From: an uncultured Clostridia bacterium
GTDB taxonomy: Bacteria; Bacillota; Clostridia; Oscillospirales; Oscillospiraceae
NCBI GenBank assembly: GCA_945948535.1
Contig: CAMFBN010000003.1
Span: forward strand, 54,142 to 118,141
Direction of reading: 5' to 3'
DNA: 64,000 bases
The translations under genes and the position numbers were made by a program. Within the stretch, counting starts at the first letter, position 1. Each line of letters starts with the position of its first letter. Positions 1-8,108 of this stretch are shown one piece after another. Under the pieces are notes generated by a model. The model searched no databases. It was not told the DNA's origin and was given only the letters and a program-made list of their open reading frames with translations.

Positions 1-1220
1 CAGGACAGCACCAGCAAAGGCGCATAGCTTCGCAGATAATAACCGGTTTCCTTCGTGAACAGAGGCAGCCCGGCACAGCCGAACAGGGCCGCGAAATCGC
101 TCCCGGCCTGGGGAAGCGACTCGGCGTTGAACAGGACAAAACTCAGAATCACCGCCAGCAGTACATAGCCGTGGCGAACGGCGCTCGGCAGCTTTTGCAG
201 CCCCGGCAGAGCCTTTTCCATCAGCAGCAGCGCCGCGAACATCAGTCCCCACAGTACGAAATTCCAGGCCGCCCCGTGCCACAATCCCGTGAGCATCCAA
301 ACAATCAGGATATTTCGCACCCATTTCGCCTTGCTGACCCGATTGCCGCCCATGGGAATATACACATAGTCCCGGAACCAGCTGCCAAGGCTCTTATGCC
401 ACCGCCGCCAGAATTCCGTGACGCTTTTTGACAGATAGGGATAGTCGAAATTCTCCGGAAAATGAAAGCCGAAAATTCGGCCCAGGCCAATCGCCATGTC
501 GGAATACCCGGAAAAATCGAAGTAAATGTTCAGAGTAAACGCAATTGCGTACAGCCACGCGAACGCCACGGAGGGCGACCCGCTGTCCCGGCAGAGCTTT
601 ACCAGCATGGCAAGGTTATCCGCCAGAATGACCTTTTTCCCCAAGCCGATGACAAACCGCCGCAGACCCAACCCCACATTTTCCCAGCTGTGGATTCGCC
701 CATCCAGCTCCTTCGCCACATCGGAATAGCGGACGATGGGGCCGGCAATGAGTTGGGGGAACAGAGCAACGTAGGCCCCAAAGGCGATGAGATTTTTCTG
801 GGGCGGCACCGTGCCCCGGTACACATCCACGGTGTAGCTCAGACACTGGAAGGTGTAGAAGCTGATGCCCACGGGCAGGGCCAGCTTCAGAAGCGGCAGG
901 CGCAGGCCGGTGACGGCATTGACGCTGGTGAGGAAAAAGTCCGCGTATTTGAAAAGCCCCAGCAGGCCCACGCCCACGGCGACAGAAAGTAATAGCCACG
1001 CCTTTTTATGGGCTTCGCTGCGCCCGATGGCAAGGCCGCACAGGTAGAAAACGGCGATGGTGAACACCATCAGGAGCAGCAGCTTCGGCTCCCCCCAACC
1101 GTAGAACGCAAGGCTTGCAAGAAGCAGCACAGCGTTTTTCCCCCGCCGGGGGGTGAGAAAGTACACCGCCAGCACCGCCGGGAGAAAATAGTATAAAAAT
1201 GGGATGCTGGAAAAGATCAT
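1..1220 (-). CDS. MBOAT family O-acyltransferase (AlgI-like), 3' end off window
   Basis: Multi-pass membrane acyltransferase of the MBOAT/AlgI family, which moves acyl (usually acetyl) groups across the membrane onto surface polymers such as exopolysaccharide or teichoic acids. Visible family signs are the hydrophobic start MIFSSIPFLYYF, the LPVGISFYTFQ segment, the DFSGYSDMAIGLG segment, and GLWHGAAWNFVLWG with the conserved catalytic His. About 406 codons are present and the C-terminus runs off the left edge. The start is ATG at 1220 with GAGGA eight bases upstream. It follows a DUF4358 lipoprotein, a partner often seen beside MBOAT genes. The acceptor polymer cannot be told from sequence. 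Confidence 0.92.
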   Translation of the reverse strand, partial: MIFSSIPFLYYFLPAVLAVYFLTPRRGKNAVLLLASLAFYGWGEPKLLLLMVFTIAVFYLCGLAIGRSEAHKKAWLLLSVAVGVGLLGLFKYADFFLTSVNAVTGLRLPLLKLALPVGISFYTFQCLSYTVDVYRGTVPPQKNLIAFGAYVALFPQLIAGPIVRYSDVAKELDGRIHSWENVGLGLRRFVIGLGKKVILADNLAMLVKLCRDSGSPSVAFAWLYAIAFTLNIYFDFSGYSDMAIGLGRIFGFHFPENFDYPYLSKSVTEFWRRWHKSLGSWFRDYVYIPMGGNRVSKAKWVRNILIVWMLTGLWHGAAWNFVLWGLMFAALLLMEKALPGLQKLPSAVRHGYVLLAVILSFVLFNAESLPQAGSDFAALFGCAGLPLFTKETGYYLRSYAPLLVLS

Positions 1221-1245
1221 AGTGGTTTCCTCAAATAAACTTATC

Positions 1246-1279
1246 AAAAATGGCAGCGGCATTACCGCTGCCATTTTCA
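1246..1279 (-). terminator. Stem-loop terminator after DUF4358 gene
   Basis: A 13-bp perfect stem (AAAATGGCAGCGG at 1247-1259 with its complement at 1265-1277) ends in a T-run on the minus strand, directly after the stop at 1280. It lies between the lipoprotein gene and the MBOAT gene, whose start is only 26 bases on, so it probably attenuates rather than fully separates the two. Confidence 0.7.
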
Positions 1280-1819
1280 TCAGATTACAAAATCACAGGT
1301 TCTTCCCGCCACGGTCTGGAAGGCGTCCACAAAGGACTGGGCGGTCATGTCGCCGGTGGTGGACACCATAATCAGCATCACCACATCGCCGATGCCTGCC
1401 ACCTTCAGATCGTCCGCTTCCACGCAGATCCACTTCCGGGGGTCTACGCCGGACTTCATGCTTTCCGCCACGGCTCTGGTATCCGCGCCCTCGGCGGTGC
1501 GCACCATGACCATGGAGAAGGCCAGAGAGCCCATCATCGGCTCGTAGGCGGCAGCCTCGGTGAGTTGGGAAGCGTCGTCAAGGCCGGTGTAGCTCTTGAT
1601 GGCCCAGGCGCCATCCTCGCTGGTGTCTGTGAGGTCGATGGGGTACACGCCGCCGGCAAACTCCACGGGCCGCTGCTCAATGACCTTGTTCAAAAGCTCC
1701 TCCATGGTGCCATCAAGGTTGGCAGCGGGTGCGGTGGTTTCCGCAGTTTGCTTGCCGCCGCAGGCGGTCATGGCAAGCGCAAGGCTCAGCGCCAGCAGGG
1801 CGCAAATCAGTTTCTTCAT
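1280..1819 (-). CDS. DUF4358-type lipoprotein
   Basis: Predicted secreted lipoprotein of 179 residues. It opens with a lysine pair, a long hydrophobic stretch and a lipobox ending AMTAC-GG, so it should be lipid-anchored on the outer face of the membrane. The mature part resembles DUF4358 proteins, which are short clostridial lipoproteins often found beside MBOAT genes; their biochemical role is unknown. The start is the ATG at 1819, two bases after the VanZ stop, because GGAGGA precedes it and it gives a clean signal peptide; an in-frame start further upstream would spoil the signal. It belongs to the mntP-vanZ-DUF4358 run. Confidence 0.8.
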   Translation of the reverse strand: MKKLICALLALSLALAMTACGGKQTAETTAPAANLDGTMEELLNKVIEQRPVEFAGGVYPIDLTDTSEDGAWAIKSYTGLDDASQLTEAAAYEPMMGSLAFSMVMVRTAEGADTRAVAESMKSGVDPRKWICVEADDLKVAGIGDVVMLIMVSTTGDMTAQSFVDAFQTVAGRTCDFVI

Positions 1820-1820
1820 T

Positions 1821-2273
1821 TCAGGTTTCCTCCAAATGTTTTTTCTTACGCATACAATAATGCCCAAAAGTGAGCAAAATCACTCCCAGCAGCACGCCGC
1901 AGGAGTCGATACAAACGTCCCGCAGGCTGGAAACCCGGCCCGGGACAAAAATCTGGATGGTTTCATCCACACAGGCTGCCGCCGCTCCGAACAGGAACGG
2001 CGCAAGCTTCCCCTTTTTCAGCATCCCGAACAGCCAGCACAGGCACATTCCCAGCGCCGTGAACTCCGTGAAATGGGCCAGTTTCCGCAGCAGGAAGCCC
2101 CCGTTTTCCGGCCCCGGCTCCCCCTGCGCAAAAAGGAGCTCCAAAATTTTCTTGACAAAATCGCTGATGGCCCCGGAAATCCACCCGGGCAGCAGGGAAT
2201 TGCCCCAGATGAACACAAGGCAGCATATCAGCAGCGTCACACACAGGCGCATTCTTTTCTCTGTCCGAATCAC
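1821..2273 (-). CDS. VanZ family membrane protein
   Basis: Small polytopic membrane protein, 150 residues, of the VanZ-like family (named for a teicoplanin-resistance accessory; most members have no known function). Family signs are the FLLRKLAHFTEFTALG segment around residues 60-75, then DETIQIFVPGR and SLRDVCIDSCG, the usual order of conserved His/Glu/Asp positions. The start taken is GTG at 2273, which overlaps the mntP stop by a GTGA junction and has GGGGGTG upstream. ATG at 2252 is an alternative with a poorer ribosome site. The overlap implies coupling with mntP. Confidence 0.85.
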   Translation of the reverse strand: MIRTEKRMRLCVTLLICCLVFIWGNSLLPGWISGAISDFVKKILELLFAQGEPGPENGGFLLRKLAHFTEFTALGMCLCWLFGMLKKGKLAPFLFGAAAACVDETIQIFVPGRVSSLRDVCIDSCGVLLGVILLTFGHYCMRKKKHLEET

Positions 2274-2845
2274 GCCAGCACCCCCAGATGCTCCAGCAGA
2301 ATCTTCACGCCCAGCGCAATCAGGATGATGCCTCCGGCAATCTCCGCCTTGTTTTCAAAACGGCTGCCGAACACATTTCCAATCTTCACGCCCAGCATGG
2401 ACAGCAGGCAGGTGCAGATGCCAATGAGCGTCACAGCGAAGTAGATGTTCACATTGCCCACCATGGCCAGAGAAATGCCCACCGCCAGCGCGTCAATGGA
2501 GGTAGCCACCGCCATGATGAACATGGTTTTCACCGACAGGTCCGCATTGCCGCCGCAGTCGCATTCTTCTTCCTTGGACAGGGCCTCCTTCAGCATATTC
2601 ACACCGATAATCGCCAGCAGGCCGAAGGCGATCCAATGATCCACCGCCTGAATGGCTGTGGCAAACAGCGTACCCAGAAAAAAGCCGATCAGCGGCATCA
2701 GCGCCTGAAAGCCGCCGAACCACACCCCGCAGGTGAATTCCGCCTTGAAGGTAGCCCGCCGCAGGGCCAACCCCTTGCACACCGACACGGCGAAAGCATC
2801 CATGCTCAGCCCCACCGCCAGCAGCAGTAACTCTCCGATTCCCAT
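2270..2845 (-). CDS. mntP: Manganese efflux pump MntP
   Basis: MntP exports Mn(II) and protects against manganese excess. The 191-residue protein has six hydrophobic segments arranged as two halves, each with the family's acidic signature: AVGLSMDAFAVSV near the N-terminus and AVATSIDALAVGI in the second half, plus GGIILIALGVKILLEHL at the end. The start is ATG at 2845 with GGAGG about nine bases upstream. The preceding 160 bases contain a yybP-ykoY riboswitch, which independently supports the call. The gene overlaps vanZ, so the envelope genes downstream may share manganese-dependent expression. Confidence 0.95.
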   Translation of the reverse strand: MGIGELLLLAVGLSMDAFAVSVCKGLALRRATFKAEFTCGVWFGGFQALMPLIGFFLGTLFATAIQAVDHWIAFGLLAIIGVNMLKEALSKEEECDCGGNADLSVKTMFIMAVATSIDALAVGISLAMVGNVNIYFAVTLIGICTCLLSMLGVKIGNVFGSRFENKAEIAGGIILIALGVKILLEHLGVLA

Positions 2846-2904
2846 AAAAAAGGCCTCCGTACAGATTACAACCGGCACAGAAGTCGAACAAAGAGACTGA
2901 GCCG

Positions 2905-2998
2905 GCCTTCAAGTCTCGTCATTTCAGGCGGAACCGGGGTTGCCCCAGTATGTCGATTCCGTCCCGCGTCTTCCGCGCCGACTACTCCCTCTTCTGGC
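2905..2998 (-). promoter_or_regulatory. yybP-ykoY manganese riboswitch
   Basis: Read on the minus strand, the mntP leader contains the conserved loop GGGAGTAG (complement of 2982-2989), then CGACATACTGGGG with a complementary CCCCGG just after it, then GACGAGACTT (complement of 2911-2920). These match the L1 and L3 elements and closing strand of the yybP-ykoY class, which senses Mn(II). A downstream hairpin (GCCGGC with GCCGGT) may be the expression platform. mntP is a standard target of this riboswitch. Confidence 0.87.
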
Positions 2999-3057
2999 GG
3001 AATTATAACAAAAGGCTCCCGGTTTGTCAAGGCAAACCGGGAGAATACACAGTTATT

Positions 3058-3585
3058 TTACAATTTTTCCAGCATTTTCTCCAGCAGCACCAGTCCCACG
3101 CCCTCAATGCCGTTGAACACGCAGGGCACAATGCCTGCCTCCCGGTAGCCCAGCTTCCGGTACATGGCTCTGGCCCGGGCATTGCGGCTGTTGGTGTCCA
3201 TCCGCAGCACGCGGCAGCCGTTTTGGCCGGCGAAGTCTTCATAAAACGCCACAAACTGCTTTCCATAGCCCATGCCGGCGGTGTCCGGGTCGATGACCAG
3301 CGTGTGCAGCACCATGACCTCAGAATTCTTCGCCTCATACAGCCACGGCCCGCCGTAGTAGGCATCCACCTGGGTCTGGTTGATGATGGCAGCGCCGACG
3401 ATTGTTCCGTTGTGCTCCTGCACGAACAGGTCGTCCCGGCAAAGGGCCTGCCGGGCAGTGTCCTCAGTGGGGTAGATCCCACGAATCCAGCCGATGGTTG
3501 CCCGGCCCGCTTCTTCCTCGGTGTGGAGCTTGTCGTAGATCGACGCAACGGCAGGAATATCCGCCGCCAATGCCTTGCGAATCAT
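3058..3585 (-). CDS. GNAT family N-acetyltransferase
   Basis: GCN5-related acetyltransferase of 175 residues that would use acetyl-CoA to acetylate an amine. VMVLHTLVIDP forms the usual strand leading into the acetyl-CoA loop TAGMGYGKQFV, and NARARAMYRKLGY is the C-terminal GNAT motif. The start is ATG at 3585, which overlaps the azlD stop (ATGA). Its substrate is unknown; position after azlCD suggests co-transcription but not necessarily shared function. Confidence 0.85.
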   Translation of the reverse strand: MIRKALAADIPAVASIYDKLHTEEEAGRATIGWIRGIYPTEDTARQALCRDDLFVQEHNGTIVGAAIINQTQVDAYYGGPWLYEAKNSEVMVLHTLVIDPDTAGMGYGKQFVAFYEDFAGQNGCRVLRMDTNSRNARARAMYRKLGYREAGIVPCVFNGIEGVGLVLLEKMLEKL

Positions 3586-3902
3586 GCCAGCACCCCCGCC
3601 AGTTTCAAAACGCACTCCACAATCAGCACCGCCGCGCTGCTGCTCACGGCGACAACAATCAGGCTCTTGCCCCGATAGGCAAGGAGGATCGCCACAATCA
3701 GCGCCGCCGCGCCGCTGATAATGGAGGCGGTGCTGCTGAGGATTGCCGGGAAGGTCATTGCCGTCAGGCAGGCGTAGGGCACATAGTGCAGAAAGGAGCG
3801 CAGCAAGCGGCTGCGGATGGGTTTTCTAAAGATGGTCAGGGGCAGCACGCGAATGAGATAGGTGGTCAGCGCCATGGCGAAAATGTACACATAGATATTC
3901 AT
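3582..3902 (-). CDS. azlD: AzlD branched-chain amino acid export subunit
   Basis: Small membrane protein of 106 residues with about four hydrophobic segments, matching AzlD, the small partner of AzlC in export of branched-chain amino acids and analogues. Typical features are the N-terminal TTYLIRVLPL motif and the YVPYACLTAMTFPAIL segment. It overlaps azlC upstream (ATGA at 3899-3902) and the GNAT gene downstream, a fully coupled trio. Confidence 0.88.
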   Translation of the reverse strand: MNIYVYIFAMALTTYLIRVLPLTIFRKPIRSRLLRSFLHYVPYACLTAMTFPAILSSTASIISGAAALIVAILLAYRGKSLIVVAVSSSAAVLIVECVLKLAGVLA

Positions 3903-4612
3903 ACCGCCGCCTCCGCTTCTTCCTCGATGGGGAGCAGTGCGGCGCAGATGCCCGCCGCCGCCACGGTGCAGATGACGATGGCGATGCCCGCGGACACGTC
4001 CTTCAGCACCGGTGCCCAGGTAAACAGGCTGCTGAATACCAGCGCCAGAAGCACCGCCGCCAGAATCTTACGGTCGGTCTTCGCCGGGGGCACCACGATG
4101 GCAATGAACATTCCATAGAGCATGACGCCCAGCGCCGCCTGAATGGAAGATGGCAGCACCGACCCGGCAAGGCCGCCGCAGAGGGTGCCCAGCGTCCAGC
4201 CAACGATGGGCAGGGTGCCAAGGCCCAGCATAAAGGGCACCGCCAGCGGCTCTATCCGGGCCATAGCCAGCGCGAAAATCTCATCGGTATTGAAAAACGC
4301 GATGAACAACCGGGGCAGGAAGCCGATCCTCTCCCCCATCCGCTGGCTCAGCGCCAGACTCATGAGGGCGTAGCGGCTGTTGATAATCAGCTGGGTCAGA
4401 ATCATTTCCCACAATGTTGCCGCCGCCACAATGACGGTCAGCCCGGCGAATTGTCCCGCGCTGGTTAAATTGGTCAGCGAAATCAGCGTGGCGTCCCACA
4501 CGCTGACGCCCTGGCTGACCGCCATGGCCCCGAAGCCAAAGCTGACGGAGAAATAGCCCATGCCCACCGGCAGTCCCCGGCTGACTCCCGTCCGATATTC
4601 CCGAAAGTTCAT
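3899..4612 (-). CDS. azlC: AzlC branched-chain amino acid export subunit
   Basis: Large membrane subunit of an AzlCD exporter, 237 residues. The N-terminus GLPVGMGYFSVSFGFGAMA and the TSAGQFAGLTVI segment are characteristic, followed by ALMSLALSQRM and a conserved FFNTDEIFALAM region. Two in-frame ATGs are possible: 4621 sits directly on the AGGA ribosome site, whereas 4612 has proper spacing and is preferred. It stands after a palindromic repeat and heads the azlC-azlD-GNAT set. Confidence 0.88.
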   Translation of the reverse strand: MNFREYRTGVSRGLPVGMGYFSVSFGFGAMAVSQGVSVWDATLISLTNLTSAGQFAGLTVIVAAATLWEMILTQLIINSRYALMSLALSQRMGERIGFLPRLFIAFFNTDEIFALAMARIEPLAVPFMLGLGTLPIVGWTLGTLCGGLAGSVLPSSIQAALGVMLYGMFIAIVVPPAKTDRKILAAVLLALVFSSLFTWAPVLKDVSAGIAIVICTVAAAGICAALLPIEEEAEAAV

Positions 4613-4628
4613 ATGTATCATCCTTTAT

Positions 4629-4766
4629 TTAATTGACAATTGACAGTTGACAATTGAAAATGATTGTGTCCCTACGGGACGATTTACAGCTTTTGGCCAG
4701 AATTTTTCCACTTCATCCCGTAGGGAATTCTAAATTGTCAATTGTCAACTGTCAATTGTCAATTTT
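4629..4766. repeat. Palindromic intergenic repeat, family 1 copy A
   Basis: Two arms built from ATTGACAATTGACAGTTGAC-type sequence (4629-4656 and, inverted, 4731-4766) flank about 75 bases that contain a second small inversion (CCCTACGGGA / TCCCGTAGGG). The right arm supplies the stop codon and last residues of the 4759 gene. A related element lies at 40467-40583. It looks like a non-coding MITE or REP-type element. Confidence 0.8.
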
Positions 4767-5109
4767 CAGTCACGCCCTGATATTCCATCAACTCCAGCAC
4801 CTGCTGGCCCCGTTGGGTCAGAGCCATGCTGCCCTTGAGGGGATACTTCCCGTAGCCGGCATAGCCCGCCAGGGGCTTGTCGTAATCTAAGGAAATCAGG
4901 CCCTTCTTTTCCAGAACCTGCAGCAGCAGGCTCATATTCTCCGGTGCGTCCGCCTCCGGGTACACCGGAGTCAGATCGCCCAGCTGCCGGGCCACCGGCA
5001 GAAAGGCATACTGCCCCAATCGGCGAAGAAAATCGATTTCCGGCTGGCTCAGCACCAGCTCCCGGGCGCAGCCGGAGCATGCGCCGCAATGACCGCTGCA
5101 AGTTCCCAT
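4759..5109 (-). CDS. Uncharacterised Cys-rich protein with possible winged-helix tail
   Basis: I do not recognise this 116-residue protein. It opens with a Cys cluster, MGTCSGHCGACSGCAREL (CxxxCxxCxxC), that could bind a metal or Fe-S cluster. The rest is predominantly helical with LLLQVLEKKGLISLDYDKPL and ALTQRGQQVLELMEY, which reads like a winged-helix wing and end helix. The start is ATG at 5109 with GGAGGGG upstream. It lies next to a DtxR-type metal regulator on the same strand, so a metal-linked role is possible but unproven. Its last codons lie inside a palindromic repeat. Confidence 0.6.
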   Translation of the reverse strand: MGTCSGHCGACSGCARELVLSQPEIDFLRRLGQYAFLPVARQLGDLTPVYPEADAPENMSLLLQVLEKKGLISLDYDKPLAGYAGYGKYPLKGSMALTQRGQQVLELMEYQGVTEN

Positions 5110-5204
5110 GGATACCCCTCCATACTCCGTAACCGGCACCCCAGACAGGAGCGCCAATCATAGCATACGCCATTCCCGGTGAAAATAACCGGCATGATAA
5201 GCAA

Positions 5205-5585
5205 TCACACCGGTTTTTCCTTCAGCTGTGCCATGTGGCGCTTCAGTGCCTGAAAGGATTCGTCCGAAATGGCGTGCTCCATTTTACAGGCATCGGCAAT
5301 GGCGGTGCCCTCCGGCACCCCCAGCGCCATGAGGAGCTGACTCAGCAGGGTGTGCCGCTCAAAAATTTTCTCAGCGATTTCCCGTCCGGTCTCCGTCAGG
5401 GTCAGGCCGCCGTCCGTGTCCACTTCCACATAGCCGCCGGTTCGCAGAATGCCCATGGCCCGGGATACGCTGGGCTTGGAATAGCCCAAATACTCGCTGA
5501 CATCCACGCTGCGAACAAAGCCGCTTTTCTGGCTCAGCACCAGAATGGCTTCCAGATACATTTCTCCGGATTCGTGAAGCTCCAT
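5205..5585 (-). CDS. DtxR/MntR-family metal-dependent repressor
   Basis: Metal-responsive transcription repressor of 126 residues: an N-terminal winged helix (VRSVDVSEYLGYSKPSVSRAMGIL, residues about 25-48, is the recognition region) and the dimer/metal domain. The segment CKMEHAISDE has the Cys-x-x-Glu-His metal ligands of DtxR/IdeR-type (iron) rather than the Glu-His-His pattern of MntR. It lacks the SH3-like third domain, as in the short clostridial forms. The start is ATG at 5585 with AGGAGGA upstream. It diverges from malic enzyme; targets are unknown. Confidence 0.85.
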   Translation of the reverse strand: MELHESGEMYLEAILVLSQKSGFVRSVDVSEYLGYSKPSVSRAMGILRTGGYVEVDTDGGLTLTETGREIAEKIFERHTLLSQLLMALGVPEGTAIADACKMEHAISDESFQALKRHMAQLKEKPV

Positions 5586-5744
5586 TCGGATTCCTCCTGA
5601 TGTGCGAATTTGTGCACGAAGTTTTCTGTAGAATACCACAGCTTTATGCAGAATGCAAGAACTTACATTTTTTCTTTACAAAAGACTTTTCAAGCGGGCG
5701 AAAATAGTGTACATTGTCCCTATCAGAAAAGGAGGCGCGTTACA

Positions 5745-6917
5745 ATGGATTACGCAAAAGAATCCCTTCGGCTCCATGGGGAGTGGAAGGGCAAAATCGA
5801 AGTGGTGGCAAAGGTCCCCGTGTCCACCAAGGACGACCTGTCTCTGGCCTACACCCCCGGTGTAGCCCAGCCCTGTCTGGAAATCCAGAAGGACATTAAC
5901 AAATCCTACGACCTGACCCGGCGGCACAACCTGTGCGCCGTCATTACCGACGGCTCCGCCGTGCTGGGTCTGGGGGATATCGGCCCCGAGGCCGGTATGC
6001 CCGTCATGGAGGGCAAGTGCGCCCTGTTCAAGGCCTTTGGCGATGTGGATGCTTTCCCCCTGTGCGTCAAGACCAAGGACGTGGACGAATTTGTGAACGC
6101 CGTCTACCTGATTTCCGGCTCCTTCGGCGGTGTCAACTTAGAGGACATCTCCGCCCCCCGGTGCTTTGAAATTGAGCGAAAGCTCAAGGAAAAGTGCGAC
6201 ATTCCCATCTTCCACGACGACCAGCACGGCACCGCCGTCATCACGCTGGCGGGTCTGACCAACGCCCTGAAGGTTGTGGGCAAGCGCAAGGAGGACGTGA
6301 AGATCGTCACCTCCGGTGCCGGCGCCGCCGCCATTGCCATCGTCAAGCTGCTGCTGAGCGCGGGCTTCAAAAACATCACCATGTGCGACCGGAAGGGCGC
6401 GATTTACGCGGGCCGGGAGGGCCTGAACTGGATTAAAGAAGAAATGGCCCAGGTCACGAACCTTGACAAGAAGGCCGGCTCTCTGGCAGAGCAGCTGGTG
6501 GGCGCGGATGTGTTCATCGGCGTGTCCGCTCCCGGCATGGTGACGAAGGAAATGGTGCAGACCATGAACAGGGACGCCATTATCTTCGCCTGCGCCAACC
6601 CCACCCCCGAAATTTTCCCCGACGAAGCCAAGGCCGGCGGCGCAAAAGTCGTCTCCACCGGCCGCAGCGACTACCCCAACCAGATCAACAATGTGCTGGC
6701 CTTCCCCGGCATTTTCCGAGGCGCTTTCGACGTCCGGGCCAGCGATATCAACGAGGAAATGAAGGTAGCCGCCGCCAACGCGCTGGCAGGCCTTATCACC
6801 GACGAGGAGCTGAACGAGGACTACATCATCCCCGCCGCCTTTGACTCCCGTGTCGGTCCCGCCGTTGCCAAGGCCGTGGCGGAAGCCGCGAGAAAATCCG
6901 GCGTGGCAAGGATCTGA
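5745..6917 (+). CDS. NAD(P)-dependent malic enzyme
   Basis: Cytoplasmic malic enzyme, oxidatively decarboxylating malate to pyruvate with NAD(P)H formation. The 390-residue length is that of the short bacterial form without the phosphotransacetylase-like tail. [11 protein letters not shown] (about residues 33-43), [15 protein letters not shown], the metal-binding segment [11 protein letters not shown], and the Rossmann loop [14 protein letters not shown] (about 189-202) are all present. The start is ATG at 5745 behind AAAGGAGG. It is a single-gene unit with its own terminator at 6977. Confidence 0.94.
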   Translation: MDYAKESLRLHGEWKGKIEVVAKVPVSTKDDLSLAYTPGVAQPCLEIQKDINKSYDLTRRHNLCAVITDGSAVLGLGDIGPEAGMPVMEGKCALFKAFGDVDAFPLCVKTKDVDEFVNAVYLISGSFGGVNLEDISAPRCFEIERKLKEKCDIPIFHDDQHGTAVITLAGLTNALKVVGKRKEDVKIVTSGAGAAAIAIVKLLLSAGFKNITMCDRKGAIYAGREGLNWIKEEMAQVTNLDKKAGSLAEQLVGADVFIGVSAPGMVTKEMVQTMNRDAIIFACANPTPEIFPDEAKAGGAKVVSTGRSDYPNQINNVLAFPGIFRGAFDVRASDINEEMKVAAANALAGLITDEELNEDYIIPAAFDSRVGPAVAKAVAEAARKSGVARI

Positions 6918-6929
6918 AGACATCCTTGC

Positions 6930-6953
6930 AGGGCGGGGCTTGCCCCCCGCCCT
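6930..6953. repeat. G+C-rich hairpin after malic enzyme
   Basis: GGGCGGGG at 6931-6938 pairs with CCCCGCCC at 6945-6952 around CTTGCC. There is no T-run, so it is more likely an mRNA 3'-end stabiliser or a member of the short GGGCGGGG palindromes common between genes in such genomes than a terminator. Confidence 0.5.
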
Positions 6954-6976
6954 ACCCCGCATTCCTATATTGCTGT

Positions 6977-7008
6977 GCAGCCGGAAGGAAACCTTCCGGC
7001 TGCTTTTC
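6977..7008 (+). terminator. Rho-independent terminator
   Basis: A 12-bp perfect stem GCAGCCGGAAGG / CCTTCCGGCTGC with an AAA loop is followed by TTTTC. It ends transcription from the malic enzyme gene. Confidence 0.85.
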
Positions 7009-7179
7009 TGTCCAATCTCAGCCATTTGCGCAGGGTCTTTGCCAGCACATTCCGTTCCAAAGGCTTTGCACAGACGGTGCGGAACCTTTGGCCCGCTCCA
7101 CAGGATATCCCATATTCCTTAAAAATCCCATCCTGTTTTGTGCACTATGCCGAAAATGTCAAATAATGCAAATTTTCAC

Positions 7180-7208
7180 TTTACTTCTCTAAAGCGATAA
7201 AGTATAAT
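7180..7208 (+). promoter_or_regulatory. Sigma-A promoter of the amino-acid ABC importer
   Basis: TTTACT at 7180-7185, a 17-base spacer and a perfect TATAAT at 7203-7208, about 47 bases before the start of the binding-protein gene. The rest of the 6918-7254 gap holds only the hairpins listed. Confidence 0.8.
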
Positions 7209-7254
7209 GCGTACAGTCGAAATTCCCAAAGGGAAAAAGAAAGGAAGAAAAACT

Positions 7255-8037
7255 ATGAAAAAGATGTTTGCACTGCTGCTGGCGCTGGTTCTGGCGCTGA
7301 GCTGCCTGACCGCCTGCGGTGCCTCCGGCGGCTCCGACCTCGCGTACATCCAGAAGAAGGGTACCATGATCGTGGGCATCACGGAATATGAGCCCATGGA
7401 CTTCAAGGACGCTGACGGCAACTGGACCGGCTTCGACGCTGAACTGGCAGAGATGGTCTGCAAGGAGCTGGGCGTCAAGTGCGAGTTCTTCGTGCTGGCT
7501 GACTGGGGCAAGAAGTTCTACGAGCTGGAAAGCAAGAACATTGACTGCATCTGGAACGGCATGACCATCACCGATGAGGTCAAGCTGAACACCAGCTGCT
7601 CCGCTCCCTACGTTCTCAACGCGCAGGTGCTGGTGATGAAGGCCGATGTGGTCGGTCAGTACGATGCCCTCGAGCTGCTCAAATCCCTGACCTTCGCCGT
7701 GGAGGAAGGCTCTGCCGGTCAGGCCGAGGTGGAGAATCTGGGCGTTGACGCCAGCCAGATCACTGCCGTGAAGGATCAGGGCGCTGCTCTGATGGAAGTG
7801 GCCGCCGGCACCTCTGACGCCTGCGTCATCGATATCACCATGGCCAACGCCATGACTGGCGAGGGCACCAGCTACGCCGATCTGGCTGCCGGTATCGCCC
7901 TGTCCAGCGAGGAGTACGGCATCGGCTTCCGTAAGGATTCCGACGTCACCGCCAAGGTCAACGAGCTTCTTGCCAAGTACAAGGCTGATGGCACCCTGCA
8001 GGCGCTGGCAGACAAGTACAGCCTGACGCTGGCCTGA
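7255..8037 (+). CDS. Polar amino acid ABC transporter, solute-binding lipoprotein
   Basis: Extracellular solute-binding protein of family 3 (260 residues), delivering a polar amino acid to the permease and ATPase encoded next. The signal peptide ends in the lipobox SCLTACG, so it is membrane-anchored. The mature protein starts DLAYIQKKGTMIVGI and continues with GFDAELAEMVCKELGV, the family-3 signature region, then DCIWNGMTI and the second-lobe motif GIGFRKD. The start is ATG at 7255; AGGAAG is upstream. The exact amino acid bound is not deducible. The first gene of the operon is followed by a hairpin that may raise its transcript level. Confidence 0.93.
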   Translation: MKKMFALLLALVLALSCLTACGASGGSDLAYIQKKGTMIVGITEYEPMDFKDADGNWTGFDAELAEMVCKELGVKCEFFVLADWGKKFYELESKNIDCIWNGMTITDEVKLNTSCSAPYVLNAQVLVMKADVVGQYDALELLKSLTFAVEEGSAGQAEVENLGVDASQITAVKDQGAALMEVAAGTSDACVIDITMANAMTGEGTSYADLAAGIALSSEEYGIGFRKDSDVTAKVNELLAKYKADGTLQALADKYSLTLA

Positions 8038-8053
8038 GTTTTCCGCATAATCA

Positions 8054-8073
8054 GGGAGGGCATTCGCCCTCCC
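8054..8073 (+). promoter_or_regulatory. Intercistronic stem-loop in ABC operon
   Basis: GGGAGGGC / GCCCTCCC with an ATTC loop lies between the binding-protein and permease genes. With only a short TTG after it, it is probably a partial terminator or mRNA stabiliser that keeps binding protein in excess over permease. Confidence 0.6.
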
Positions 8074-8108
8074 TTGTGCCGTAATTTTAGAAAAAGAGAG
8101 GTAAAACC

